Positions 1 to 6,702 of a stretch of 8,420 nucleotides of DNA are shown piece by piece. Each line of letters opens with the position of its first letter. Position 1 is the stretch's first letter. The stretch is from an uncultured Eubacteriales bacterium (GTDB lineage Bacteria > Bacillota > Clostridia > Oscillospirales > QAMX01), in NCBI GenBank assembly GCA_905205975.1, contig CAJLFQ010000086.1:1-8420 (forward strand). The letters are read 5' to 3'. A program made the position numbers and the translations under genes. Under the pieces are notes generated by a model. The model did not search any database. It had not been told where the DNA came from and saw only the letters and a program-made list of their open reading frames with translations.

Positions 1-143
1 CAAGCGGACATGGACCCCGGCCGGTTTGTGGTCCGGATGCCGACGGAGATGCAGAGGAGCAGCAGGATGAGCGTCAGCAGCCCTGCAAGGCCTGCAAGAA
101 TCCAGAGCAGCACCATCAGGATGGTATGAAGGATTGTCCACAC
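1..143 (-). CDS. N-terminus of a membrane-anchored protein, possibly DUF2953 (partial, runs off left edge)
   Basis: Only about 47 residues are visible. After a short N-terminus (VWTILHTIL), roughly residues 9-33 form one strongly hydrophobic helix rich in Leu and Ile. A basic stretch (GIRTTNRPG) follows, so this is a signal-anchor or an N-terminal transmembrane segment. I chose the GTG at 143 because a good ribosome binding site, GAAAGGGGG at 152-160, sits 8 bases upstream. An in-frame ATG at 164 would add seven residues (MGKGAID) but has only a poor GGACGGA directly against it. The start lies 41 bases after the scpB stop, so it is probably the next gene of the same operon. From memory of clostridial genomes, scpB is often followed by a DUF2953 membrane protein and a GerW/YtfJ-type sporulation protein. 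The hydrophobic N-terminus fits that, but no DUF2953-specific motif is visible, so the family is an inference from position. Confidence 0.6.
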   Translation of the reverse strand, partial: MWTILHTILMVLLWILAGLAGLLTLILLLLCISVGIRTTNRPGSMSA

Positions 144-151
144 ATCGATTG

Positions 152-160
152 CCCCCTTTC
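152..160 (-). promoter_or_regulatory. Ribosome binding site deciding the start of the left-edge gene
   Basis: On the minus strand this reads GAAAGGGGG, one mismatch from the AAAGGAGG consensus, with 8 bases before the GTG at 143. The rival in-frame ATG at 164 would place this sequence inside the coding region. Confidence 0.55.
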
Positions 161-184
161 CCATTCCGTCCGTTTGCGGATTGT

Positions 185-781
185 TCAGGCGTCTTCAGAA
201 GCAGCGTTTTCTGGCTGATTGGCGAGCGCTTCCAGCTCCGGGTTCGGCAGCTTCAGCTGACCGTCTTCCCCTTCTGTCGGCAGCGGCGTCAGCTCTGCAA
301 GCGACGTCAGCCCGAACACGCGCAGGAACTGATCCGTCGTACGGAACAGCGCCGGACGGCCCGGGACCTCCAAGCGGCCGGATTCTTCCAGAAATCCTTT
401 TTCGACCAGCGACGAAACCGTATAGGCGCTGTCTACGCCGCGCACCTGTTCGATATAAGCGCGCGTAACCGGCTGGCGGTACGCCGCAATCGCCAGCACT
501 TCCATCGCGGCCTGTGACAGCGCCGGCGGCTTTCGGGTCTCCAATGCGACGCGGATACAGGCTGCATATTCGCCGCGTGTGCAGAGCTGCGCCTTTTCGC
601 CGAGGCGGATGAGGCGCAGCCCGCTGTTTTCCGTTTCCAGTTTTGCAGCCAGCGCCGACAGCACTTCTTCCGTTTCTTCGCTGCCGATTTCCAGCGCCAG
701 CGCTATGCGTTCGCACCGCACCGGCTCGCCGGACGCAAAAAGAATTGCTTCGGCAGCGGCGACCAATTGAAAAAACTCCAT
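185..781 (-). CDS. scpB: Segregation and condensation protein B
   Basis: ScpB is a dimeric cytoplasmic subunit that binds the kleisin ScpA and so completes the SMC-ScpAB condensin, which compacts and separates newly replicated chromosomes. The 198-residue length is normal for the family. Residues 1-85 form the first winged-helix domain and residues 86-165 the second, which carries the family's signature: LSQAAMEVLAIAAYRQPVTR (88-107), RGVDS (114-118), and the GRLEVPGRPALF turn (135-146) followed by TTDQFLRVFGL. The last 30 residues (ELTPLPTEGEDG onward) are acidic, proline-containing and probably disordered, as is usual. The gene starts 6 bases after the scpA stop with only a weak GGAA upstream, which suggests translational coupling to scpA. 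Nothing is missing. The call rests on family motifs plus the adjoining scpA. Confidence 0.97.
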   Translation of the reverse strand: MEFFQLVAAAEAILFASGEPVRCERIALALEIGSEETEEVLSALAAKLETENSGLRLIRLGEKAQLCTRGEYAACIRVALETRKPPALSQAAMEVLAIAAYRQPVTRAYIEQVRGVDSAYTVSSLVEKGFLEESGRLEVPGRPALFRTTDQFLRVFGLTSLAELTPLPTEGEDGQLKLPNPELEALANQPENAASEDA

Positions 782-787
782 GGTGTT

Positions 788-1525
788 CTATTCCGTTTCT
801 GTTTTGGTTTCCTCTTCTTCCGGCACCAGCGTAGCGCACTCCGCATCGTCGATACGGATTACGCTGTCGCGGCACAGTTCCAGCAGCGCCAGAAAAGCTG
901 CAATGGCGGCATGCCGGTTCCCGGTTTTGGCCAGAAGATCCGTCACGCTGATACGGCGCAGATCCTTGACGAGTGCGACGACACGTTTGGCCGCGTCCTC
1001 TATGGTTTCGCTTTCGCGCCCGACCAGCTCCGAAAAGACCGGCGGCAGCGGCTGTTCCTGCACCTCTTTGGCCGTGAGCATGCGTGTCAGCGCGTTGAGC
1101 AGATCGTCCTGCGTGTGGCGGCGCTGATACGCCGGTTTGCCGGGCAGCGGCTCTGCGTCTTTGGTCACCAGTTCGCCGAGCTGTGCCGCGCGTTTCTGAA
1201 GCCAGACGGCTGCCAGCTTAACCGCCCGGTATTCTTCCAATCGCTGAACCAGTTCCCGGCGCGGGTCTTCCACGCCGGTTTCTTCCGGCCGCGGCAGAAC
1301 CATGCGGGATTTGATCAGGATCAGCTGCGCCGCCATGACGATGAAATCGCTTGTCACTTCAATATCCAGCGAGCGCATCGTTTCCAGGTAGGAAAGATAT
1401 TGATCCAGAATGAGCGCAATCGGAATATCGTCGATGGCGACTTTGTTTTTTGCAATCAGATGCATCAGCAGATCCAGCGGGCCTTCAAACACATCGAGTT
1501 TGAATGTCATTGAGGCAAAATCCAT
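788..1525 (-). CDS. scpA: Segregation and condensation protein A (kleisin)
   Basis: ScpA is the kleisin that bridges the two SMC heads and recruits ScpB in the bacterial condensin. The 245-residue length is typical. The N-terminal SMC-neck-binding part shows the classic FEGPLDLLMHLI (13-24), then IDDIPIALILDQYLSYL, then FIVMAAQLILIKSRMVLP (61-78). A charged, poorly conserved linker carrying the ScpB-contact region follows (about 80-180). The C-terminal winged helix has RISVTDLLAK (191-200) and AFLALLELCR (210-219), which packs on the SMC head. The tail (PEEEETKTETE) is acidic. I used the ATG at 1525, 12 bases after the protease stop, with AGCGGCGG as a weak ribosome binding site. A second ATG at 1510 (residue 6) has no site of its own but would still keep the whole conserved domain, so the start is uncertain by five residues. 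Confidence 0.97.
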   Translation of the reverse strand: MDFASMTFKLDVFEGPLDLLMHLIAKNKVAIDDIPIALILDQYLSYLETMRSLDIEVTSDFIVMAAQLILIKSRMVLPRPEETGVEDPRRELVQRLEEYRAVKLAAVWLQKRAAQLGELVTKDAEPLPGKPAYQRRHTQDDLLNALTRMLTAKEVQEQPLPPVFSELVGRESETIEDAAKRVVALVKDLRRISVTDLLAKTGNRHAAIAAFLALLELCRDSVIRIDDAECATLVPEEEETKTETE

Positions 1526-1537
1526 GGATACCGCCGC

Positions 1538-2275
1538 TTACAGAAAGAGGTTGAAAACCGGTTCCCAGATGTTCTGGAAGAGATTGATGACGAACATCCG
1601 GGCATAATTCAGGTAAAAGCTCAGGTCCAGATACTGGGTGATCTGCGCCGGAACGCCGCAGATGCCGAGCAGCGTGCCCGGAACATCCAGCAGCAGAAGG
1701 AGCAGCACCAGAAAACCGTACCGTTCGTATTGCAGCACCTTGTTGTAGGCGCGCATCGGCAGGAACGCCGCCAGCACTTTGGAACCATCCAGCGGTGAAA
1801 TGGGAATCAGATTGAAGATTGCCAAGCCGACGTTCAGGCTTATGGCAATGCTGAGCAGGTTATAAACCACCACGCGAACCGTCATCATGGTACCGTCCGC
1901 CCCTGCTGCCCAGAGGGTATTGTAGCGAACCGCCACCAGCATGGACAGCGCCGTCAGCAGAAACGCCATGAGCAGGTTCGTCAGTGGTCCAGCCATCGCG
2001 ACAAGGCTCATGTCGAGCTTTTTGTGCTTATAATATCGGGGGTCGACCATGACCGGCTTCGCCCATCCGAACCGAACCAGAAAGAGCATGATGAACCCAA
2101 TCGGGTCGATGTGGCGCGCCGGGTTGAGCGACAGCCGCCCGGTTGCTTTCGGGAGCGGATCCCCCAATTTGGTGGAAACCAGCGCATGGGCATATTCGTG
2201 TATGGTCAGCGCCACAACGATCCCCGGCAGGAGATACAGCGCATCCACAAGGTATTGCTTCAGCATGTCAAGCAT
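1538..2275 (-). CDS. Site-2-protease-family membrane metalloprotease (peptidase M50)
   Basis: This is a polytopic membrane protein of 245 residues of the zinc site-2-protease type. The zinc motif HEYAH (H26, E27, H30) lies in the first hydrophobic segment (LLPGIVVALTIHEYAHALV), and the third ligand is D163 in NLIPISPLDG (155-164). Two more family landmarks are GRLSLNPARHIDPIG (46-60) and GWAKPV (70-75). Hydrophobic stretches at about 14-34, 57-70, 91-116, 137-158 and 185-205 fit five or so membrane passes. There is no PDZ domain, so it belongs to the short subgroup (YwhC/Rip3-like without accessory domains) and not to RseP/SpoIVFB-type proteins with extra modules. Its substrate is unknown. 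A homologue just upstream of scpA is common in Firmicutes, but I know of no shown role in condensin function. The start has AAAGGA 9 bases upstream. The gap after glnS is 30 bases. Confidence 0.92.
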   Translation of the reverse strand: MLDMLKQYLVDALYLLPGIVVALTIHEYAHALVSTKLGDPLPKATGRLSLNPARHIDPIGFIMLFLVRFGWAKPVMVDPRYYKHKKLDMSLVAMAGPLTNLLMAFLLTALSMLVAVRYNTLWAAGADGTMMTVRVVVYNLLSIAISLNVGLAIFNLIPISPLDGSKVLAAFLPMRAYNKVLQYERYGFLVLLLLLLDVPGTLLGICGVPAQITQYLDLSFYLNYARMFVINLFQNIWEPVFNLFL

Positions 2276-2305
2276 GATGTTTGATCCTTTTTCGTTTGCT
2301 TGCGC

Positions 2306-3961
2306 TTATTTGGCTTTTGCAAAGCTGTCGCGCAGCGTGACAATGCGGTTGAAGCTGCCTGCGTATTTGGAATCGGCGCAGAAGTAGCCAAGGCGGACAA
2401 ACTGGAACTTATCGCCCGGTTTGGCGTCTTTGAGGCAGGGTTCAACCTTGCAGCCCGTCATCCGTTTCAGCGAATCCGGGTTGATGTAGTCGGAATACGT
2501 CTTGCCTTCCGGAATTTCGGCGACATTTTCCAGCGTGAACAGGCGGTCATAGAGGCGGATATCGCACGTTTCGGCTGTTTCAGCATCCAGCCAGTGGATC
2601 GTGCCCTTGATCTTTCTGCCGTCTGCCGGGTTGCCGTTGCCGGTTTCCAGGTCAGCCGTACAGAGCACTTTGACGATGCGGCCGTTTTCATCGGTGACGA
2701 CGTCGTCGCAGCGGACGATATAAGCGCCCATCAAACGGACTTCCCCGCCCTTTTTCAGGCGGAAGAATTTCGGCGGCGGAACAAGTGCAAAATCGTCACG
2801 GTCGATGACCAGATGACGGGAGAAACGTACCTTGCGGGTTCCTGCCGTTTCATCATTCGGGTTGTTGGCCAGCTCGAAGAATTCCTCTTTGCCCTCCGGA
2901 TAGTTTGTGATTTCAACGTCGATCGGATCCAGAACGGCGACGCGTCTCGGCGCCGAGGCGTTCAGCTCCTCACGGATGCAGAACTCCAGCAGACCGATAT
3001 CGACCAGCGAATACGCTTTGGCAACGCCGGCGCGTTTGACAAACTCAATGATGGATTCCGGCGTAAAGCCGCGGCGGCGCAGGCCGCTGAGCGTCGGCAT
3101 CCGCGGATCGTCCCAGCCGTCCACCAGGCCGGTTTCGACCATTTCGCGGAGGTAGCGCTTGCTCATCACCGTATTGGTGACGTTCAGACGGGCGAATTCG
3201 TACTGATGCGGATGGTTTTCCAGGCCGGAATGCTCGACGACCCAGTCATAGAGCGGACGGTGATTTTCAAATTCGATGGAGCAGAGCGAATGGGTAATGC
3301 CTTCGGTTGCATCCTGAATCGGATGCGCAAAGTCATAGAGCGGGTAGATGCACCATTTATTGCCCTGGCGGTGGTGCTCTTTGTGGAGGATGCGGTAAAT
3401 CGCCGGGTCGCGGAGGTTCATGTTCGGGCTGGCCATATCAATTTTGGCACGAAGCGTCTTTGCGCCGTCCGGGAACTCGCCGTTTTTCATGCGTTCGAAC
3501 AGGTCCAGATTTTCTTCGACGCTCCGGTTCCGATACGGGCTCTCTTTGCCCGGCTCCGTCAGCGTGCCGCGGTATTCGCGCATTTCGTCTGCCGACAGGT
3601 CGCAGACATAGGCAAGCCCCTGTTTGATGAGGTTCACCGCGATTTCGTAGCATTTGTCAAAGTAATCCGAGCCGTAGAAAACGCCGTCCGGTTTGGCGCC
3701 GAGCCAGCAGATATCTTCATAGATGGAGCGGACATATTCGTCATCCTCGCGGACAGGGTTTGTATCGTCGTAGCGGAGGTTGAATTTGCCGCCGTATTTT
3801 TTCGCGGTGCTGTAATTGATCCAGATGGCCTTGGCGCTGCCGATGTGCAGATAGCCGTTCGGTTCGGGTGGGAAGCGTGTGTGTACATGGTCTTCGCGAC
3901 CGGAAGCCAGGTCCGCGTCAATGATTTCGTGGATAAAGTTCGAAGCAGTATTCGTTTCCAT
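2306..3961 (-). CDS. glnS: Glutamine--tRNA ligase
   Basis: This cytoplasmic class Ib synthetase charges tRNA(Gln) directly with glutamine. The 551-residue length matches the E. coli enzyme (about 554). The Rossmann catalytic domain opens with RFPPEPNGYLHIGSAKAI (29-46), where the HIGH motif reads HIGS. It continues with NLRYDDTNP (61-69), and the KMSKS loop reads VMSKR (265-269), followed by GWDDPRMPTL (282-291), a GlnRS hallmark. From about 340 to the end lies the two-barrel anticodon-binding domain, ending in LGYFCADSKY and FNRIVTLRDS. There is no fused YqeY/GatB-like tail. The start is four bases beyond the gltX stop, with AAAGGA 8 bases upstream inside the end of gltX, so the two are tightly coupled. 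Many Firmicutes lack glnS and use GatCAB instead. Its presence suggests ancient acquisition, which cannot be tested from this window. Confidence 0.97.
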   Translation of the reverse strand: METNTASNFIHEIIDADLASGREDHVHTRFPPEPNGYLHIGSAKAIWINYSTAKKYGGKFNLRYDDTNPVREDDEYVRSIYEDICWLGAKPDGVFYGSDYFDKCYEIAVNLIKQGLAYVCDLSADEMREYRGTLTEPGKESPYRNRSVEENLDLFERMKNGEFPDGAKTLRAKIDMASPNMNLRDPAIYRILHKEHHRQGNKWCIYPLYDFAHPIQDATEGITHSLCSIEFENHRPLYDWVVEHSGLENHPHQYEFARLNVTNTVMSKRYLREMVETGLVDGWDDPRMPTLSGLRRRGFTPESIIEFVKRAGVAKAYSLVDIGLLEFCIREELNASAPRRVAVLDPIDVEITNYPEGKEEFFELANNPNDETAGTRKVRFSRHLVIDRDDFALVPPPKFFRLKKGGEVRLMGAYIVRCDDVVTDENGRIVKVLCTADLETGNGNPADGRKIKGTIHWLDAETAETCDIRLYDRLFTLENVAEIPEGKTYSDYINPDSLKRMTGCKVEPCLKDAKPGDKFQFVRLGYFCADSKYAGSFNRIVTLRDSFAKAK

Positions 3962-3965
3962 CGTA

Positions 3966-5618
3966 TCAGTCCTTTTTTGTATGAATCATGGCTGACAGGC
4001 GTGCAATGGTGCGCTCGCAGCCCAGAATGTGCATGACTTCAAAGAGATCAGGCGAGTTTTGACGCCCCGTAACGGCAATCCGCAGCACCATGCTGACGTC
4101 GCCGACGTGGCCTTTGTAGGCGGACGGGTCTTTTTTATAAAGTTTGGTCTCCGGCGCATAGCCGAGATCCGCGGCGATCTGCTTGATTTTTGCAAACCAA
4201 GCCGGTTGATCGTCCGCCGGGTCATACGTTTCGGCAAAGCGGCGGCAGATTTCTACGGCGTCTTCCGGCGTCACGTTTTCGGGCAGTGTGCTGTCCGGCG
4301 TGAACAGTGCGTCATAGAAGAAAGAGACATAATCCTTGACGTCTTTCCATGTGGTCAGGTCTTTCCGCGGTTTGGCGCCGCCGCGGCCGATGGCCAGAAT
4401 CGCCGTGCCGTAATCACCGTTTTCGCCGTAAATGGCGGCAAAGGCCGGGTCAAACTCCTTGGCCCATGCAAGCGACAGCCGGTATGCTTCCTCGGCGGTC
4501 ATGCGGGAAATGACGTTTTTGGAGACGTCATTCAGCTTGTCCAGGTCGAAAAGCGAGCCGGAGACGCTCATCTTCTTCGTGGTAAACTTGAAATCTTCAA
4601 TGTCTGCCGTCGGGTTTGCAATCCGCCATTCCTCGAAGTTGGAATTCAGAAGCGTCATCAGGTATTCACGGGTGGCAGCCGCCGGATAGCCTTCGGCGTG
4701 ATAGAAGGTCAGCGCAGCTTCCGGGTCCTTGCGTTTGGAGATTTTGCGTTTGTTGCCGTCGTCCAGCTTCAGAACCTGCGCCGTATGGCAGTATTTCGGC
4801 AGTTTGAAGCCGAGCGCCTTGAAGAGCTGGATGTGGAACGGCAGGGTTGACAGCCAGCTTTCATCGCGGACGACGTGGGTTGTGCGCATCAGGTGATCAT
4901 CCACTGCGTGGGCAAAGTGATAGGTCGGGATCCCGTCGCTCTTCAGAATGACGTGGTCGACGTCGTTTTCCGTCACGTCAATGACGCCTTTGATTTCGTC
5001 GGTAAATTTGAACTTATGCGAGATGTCGCCTTCCGAGCGGAACCGCAGGACAAACGGCTTTCCGTCAGCCAGCGCCGCTTCGATCCGTTCAATTGGGGCA
5101 TCGCGCCAGACGGCATATTCGCCGTAGTACCCCGGCGTTTTCTTTTCGGCTTCCTGTTTGGCACGAATGGCTTCCAGCTCTTCTTCCGTGCAGAAGCAGG
5201 GATACGCTTTTCCCTCGCGGATCAGCTGTTTGGCATACGTCTGGTAGATCTCGGCGCGTTCGCTCTGGCGGTACGGGCCGTAAGCACCGTTGTCGCCGTC
5301 GATGACGGCACCTTCGTCAAAGCAGACGCCCAGTTTGGCAAGCGTTGCGATGATCAGAGCAACGCCGTTCGGCACGGTGCGTTTTGCGTCGGTATCTTCG
5401 ATCCGCAGGTAAAAGATGCCGCCTGTCGTATGGGCAAGGCGTTCGTCAGTAAATGCGCCGTAGAGGTTGCCGATGTGGAGGAAGCCGGTCGGCGACGGGG
5501 CAAACCGCGTCACCTTGGCGCCCTCCGGAAGCTGTCGAGGCGGGTAACGCTTTTCCATGTCTTCCGGAAGCGTTTGAATGTTCGGATATAGTAAATCAGC
5601 AAGATAGCAGTTGTCCAT
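3966..5618 (-). CDS. gltX: Glutamate--tRNA ligase
   Basis: This class Ib synthetase charges tRNA(Glu). The 550-residue length is longer than the usual 470-490, partly because about 38 residues precede the catalytic motif RFAPSPTGFLHIGN (38-51). Other landmarks are FYLRIEDTDAKR (69-80), the connective-peptide zinc region with CFC (141-143), DGIPTYHFAHAVDDHLM (228-244), and the KMSKS loop KISKRKDPEA (292-301). The C-terminal half is helical and binds the anticodon. The second cysteine/histidine zinc pair seen in E. coli GluRS is not apparent: GYYGEYAVWRD (163-173) stands there, so zinc is probably not bound. I start at the ATG at 5618, which has GAGGAG 7 bases upstream. A longer in-frame reading from a TTG at 5717 would run through the promoter and is rejected. 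It begins the operon followed by glnS. Confidence 0.96.
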   Translation of the reverse strand: MDNCYLADLLYPNIQTLPEDMEKRYPPRQLPEGAKVTRFAPSPTGFLHIGNLYGAFTDERLAHTTGGIFYLRIEDTDAKRTVPNGVALIIATLAKLGVCFDEGAVIDGDNGAYGPYRQSERAEIYQTYAKQLIREGKAYPCFCTEEELEAIRAKQEAEKKTPGYYGEYAVWRDAPIERIEAALADGKPFVLRFRSEGDISHKFKFTDEIKGVIDVTENDVDHVILKSDGIPTYHFAHAVDDHLMRTTHVVRDESWLSTLPFHIQLFKALGFKLPKYCHTAQVLKLDDGNKRKISKRKDPEAALTFYHAEGYPAAATREYLMTLLNSNFEEWRIANPTADIEDFKFTTKKMSVSGSLFDLDKLNDVSKNVISRMTAEEAYRLSLAWAKEFDPAFAAIYGENGDYGTAILAIGRGGAKPRKDLTTWKDVKDYVSFFYDALFTPDSTLPENVTPEDAVEICRRFAETYDPADDQPAWFAKIKQIAADLGYAPETKLYKKDPSAYKGHVGDVSMVLRIAVTGRQNSPDLFEVMHILGCERTIARLSAMIHTKKD

Positions 5619-5625
5619 GCGTCTT

Positions 5626-5631
5626 CTCCTC
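5626..5631 (-). promoter_or_regulatory. Ribosome binding site of gltX
   Basis: GAGGAG on the minus strand, 7 bases before the ATG at 5618. Together with the promoter further upstream, it fixes the gltX start and excludes the TTG at 5717. Confidence 0.8.
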
Positions 5632-5644
5632 AAGCTCTGAGACT

Positions 5645-5662
5645 CTCTGCCGGCCGGCAGAG
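5645..5662 (-). repeat. Perfect 18-base palindrome in the gltX leader
   Basis: CTCTGCCGG is followed directly by CCGGCAGAG. In the transcript it can fold as a 7-pair stem closed by a GGCC tetraloop. It lies in the 5' untranslated leader (about 60 bases) between the predicted transcription start and the ribosome binding site. No U-run follows, so it is not a terminator in this position. The CAGAG arm recurs once more just downstream (5635-5639 on the other strand), so an alternative pairing is possible. It could be an mRNA-stabilising hairpin or a protein operator. The function is unknown. Confidence 0.5.
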
Positions 5663-5688
5663 GCAAAAAAGCTGTTGATATCCTATTG

Positions 5689-5717
5689 ATTATAGCACAA
5701 AATCGCCGCAAGCGCAA
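5689..5717 (-). promoter_or_regulatory. Sigma-A-type promoter of the gltX operon (extended -10)
   Basis: A perfect TATAAT at 5689-5694 is preceded by TGC, giving an extended -10 (TGCTATAAT). With a 17-base spacer, the -35 is TTGCGC at 5712-5717, a match only in TTG. The strong -10 with TGn would compensate. The site lies 71 bases upstream of the gltX ATG and 25 bases or more past the stop of the kinase gene, so it would start transcription of gltX, glnS and probably the genes beyond. I see no terminator between the kinase stop and this promoter, so read-through from upstream is also possible. Confidence 0.7.
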
Positions 5718-5741
5718 CTGTCTGCATGCCGATATGACGCA

Positions 5742-6683
5742 TCAGGCGCCGATAAATTCCTGAATCAGCGAGTTTTTCGGGATTTGCGCGTTTGCAAGCG
5801 CGGGCAGACCCGTGCAGGCCTGTATCAGTGCTTCCGCCAGCCGCTTGTTTTCACCGTCCAACTGAGCGGTTTGAAGGCTTGCTGTGACTTCGTGCGCATA
5901 GAGAAATGGTTCATATGCGTGTGCCGTGTCGATTTTCAGATCTGCGTCATTGCGGAAGGGGTGAATGTAGGCCGCTTCGCCCATGCGGACATAGTGCCAC
6001 AGTGTCAGGGTTTCACAGACGCAGGCGTTTCTGTGGCGCACGTCGCGGAGCATTCGGCGGCACAGGCGCAGATCCTTGGCAGGCAGGCAAATCTCGCCGT
6101 TTGCGCAGAAATCCGTATGCGTGCTGACGTAGACACGCAGGATCTTCCGCCCCAGGAAGGCGTCGGCAACCGCCGGATTCAGCGCATGCAGCCCTTCCAC
6201 GATGAGCACATCGCCCGGACGGTACGTTAGACGGACGGTTTGATCGCCGCGGATTTCCTTGAAGTCATAAATCGGGCTGTCGGCTTCTCCCGTCTGAAGA
6301 AGCGTTTGCACGCAGGCGGCAAACCGCTTCAGGTCGAGGCATTCCGGGCTTTCAAAGTTTCGTGCGCCGTCCGGCCAGAACGGCATCTCCGAATGCGGCC
6401 GGTAAAAATCATCCAATGATATGTGCGCCGCCGACTGTCCCATCTTTTGCAGCTGCGTCTGAATGCGTTTCGCCGACGTTGTTTTCCCGCTGGCGGAAGG
6501 CCCGCAGAGCAGAATCACATCCGTCTGCCGCTGACGGCAGACCGTGCACACTTCGTCCACGGCGCTGTGATATGCGGCTTCCGCCTGTGAGACGGCTTCT
6601 GCCGGCGTCTGCCGGATTTTATCACCCATTTCGGTCAGATCGAACCGGTTCTTTTGTTTTCCATAGTCGAGGTCAGTTTTCAT
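5742..6683 (-). CDS. Uridine-kinase-family P-loop kinase (nucleoside kinase-like, kinase domain only)
   Basis: This cytoplasmic ATP-dependent kinase of the uridine kinase/phosphoribulokinase family has 313 residues. Walker A is GPSASGKTT (61-69). It is followed by SLDDFY (89-94), a NFESPECLDL segment (109-118), SPIYDF (136-141), the Walker B-like VLIVEGLHALNP (159-170), and the lid RRMLRDVRHRN (209-219). The end is TLTLWHYVRMGEAAYIHPF (225-243), then ADLKIDTAHAYEP. The signature 'TL..W..VR.GE...I.PF...AD' and 'DFES...LD' is, from memory, that of the large clostridial nucleoside kinases (about 550 residues), which carry an N-terminal TGS domain and a ThrRS-like domain. Those domains are absent here, and only about 55 polar residues precede the P-loop. 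The phosphorylated substrate is not determined by sequence; uridine or another nucleoside is the default. The start has AAAGGGAA about 9 bases upstream. It follows the nucleotidyltransferase by 19 bases and is probably co-transcribed with it. Confidence 0.85.
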   Translation of the reverse strand: MKTDLDYGKQKNRFDLTEMGDKIRQTPAEAVSQAEAAYHSAVDEVCTVCRQRQTDVILLCGPSASGKTTSAKRIQTQLQKMGQSAAHISLDDFYRPHSEMPFWPDGARNFESPECLDLKRFAACVQTLLQTGEADSPIYDFKEIRGDQTVRLTYRPGDVLIVEGLHALNPAVADAFLGRKILRVYVSTHTDFCANGEICLPAKDLRLCRRMLRDVRHRNACVCETLTLWHYVRMGEAAYIHPFRNDADLKIDTAHAYEPFLYAHEVTASLQTAQLDGENKRLAEALIQACTGLPALANAQIPKNSLIQEFIGA

Positions 6684-6702
6684 GATTGTTTTCCCTTTTC
6701 GG

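Noticed and set aside
767..1513. Plus-strand open frame of 248 codons opposite scpA
   Set aside because: It mirrors the ScpA coding frame almost exactly and has no family signature. The same reasoning applies to the plus-strand frames at 4029-4850, 4875-5591 and 7681-8265.
3844..3846. HIGH motif reading HIGS in GlnRS, considered as a sign of inactivation
   Set aside because: The flanking residues and the VMSKR loop are intact. The fourth position of HIGH varies in natural class I synthetases, so activity is expected.
2300..4036. Long plus-strand open frame of 578 codons opposite glnS
   Set aside because: It is antisense to a clear GlnRS whose motifs are intact, shows no recognisable domain, and has no convincing ribosome binding site. 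It is a by-product of GC-rich codon use.
5619..5717. N-terminal extension of GluRS from a TTG at 5717
   Set aside because: The extension would cover the -10 and -35 elements, the palindrome and the GAGGAG site. The ATG at 5618 has a proper ribosome binding site.
5619..5741. T-box riboswitch or rho-independent terminator upstream of gltX
   Set aside because: The leader from the predicted start is only about 60 bases, with no specifier or antiterminator elements, and no stem is followed by a T-run on the minus strand.
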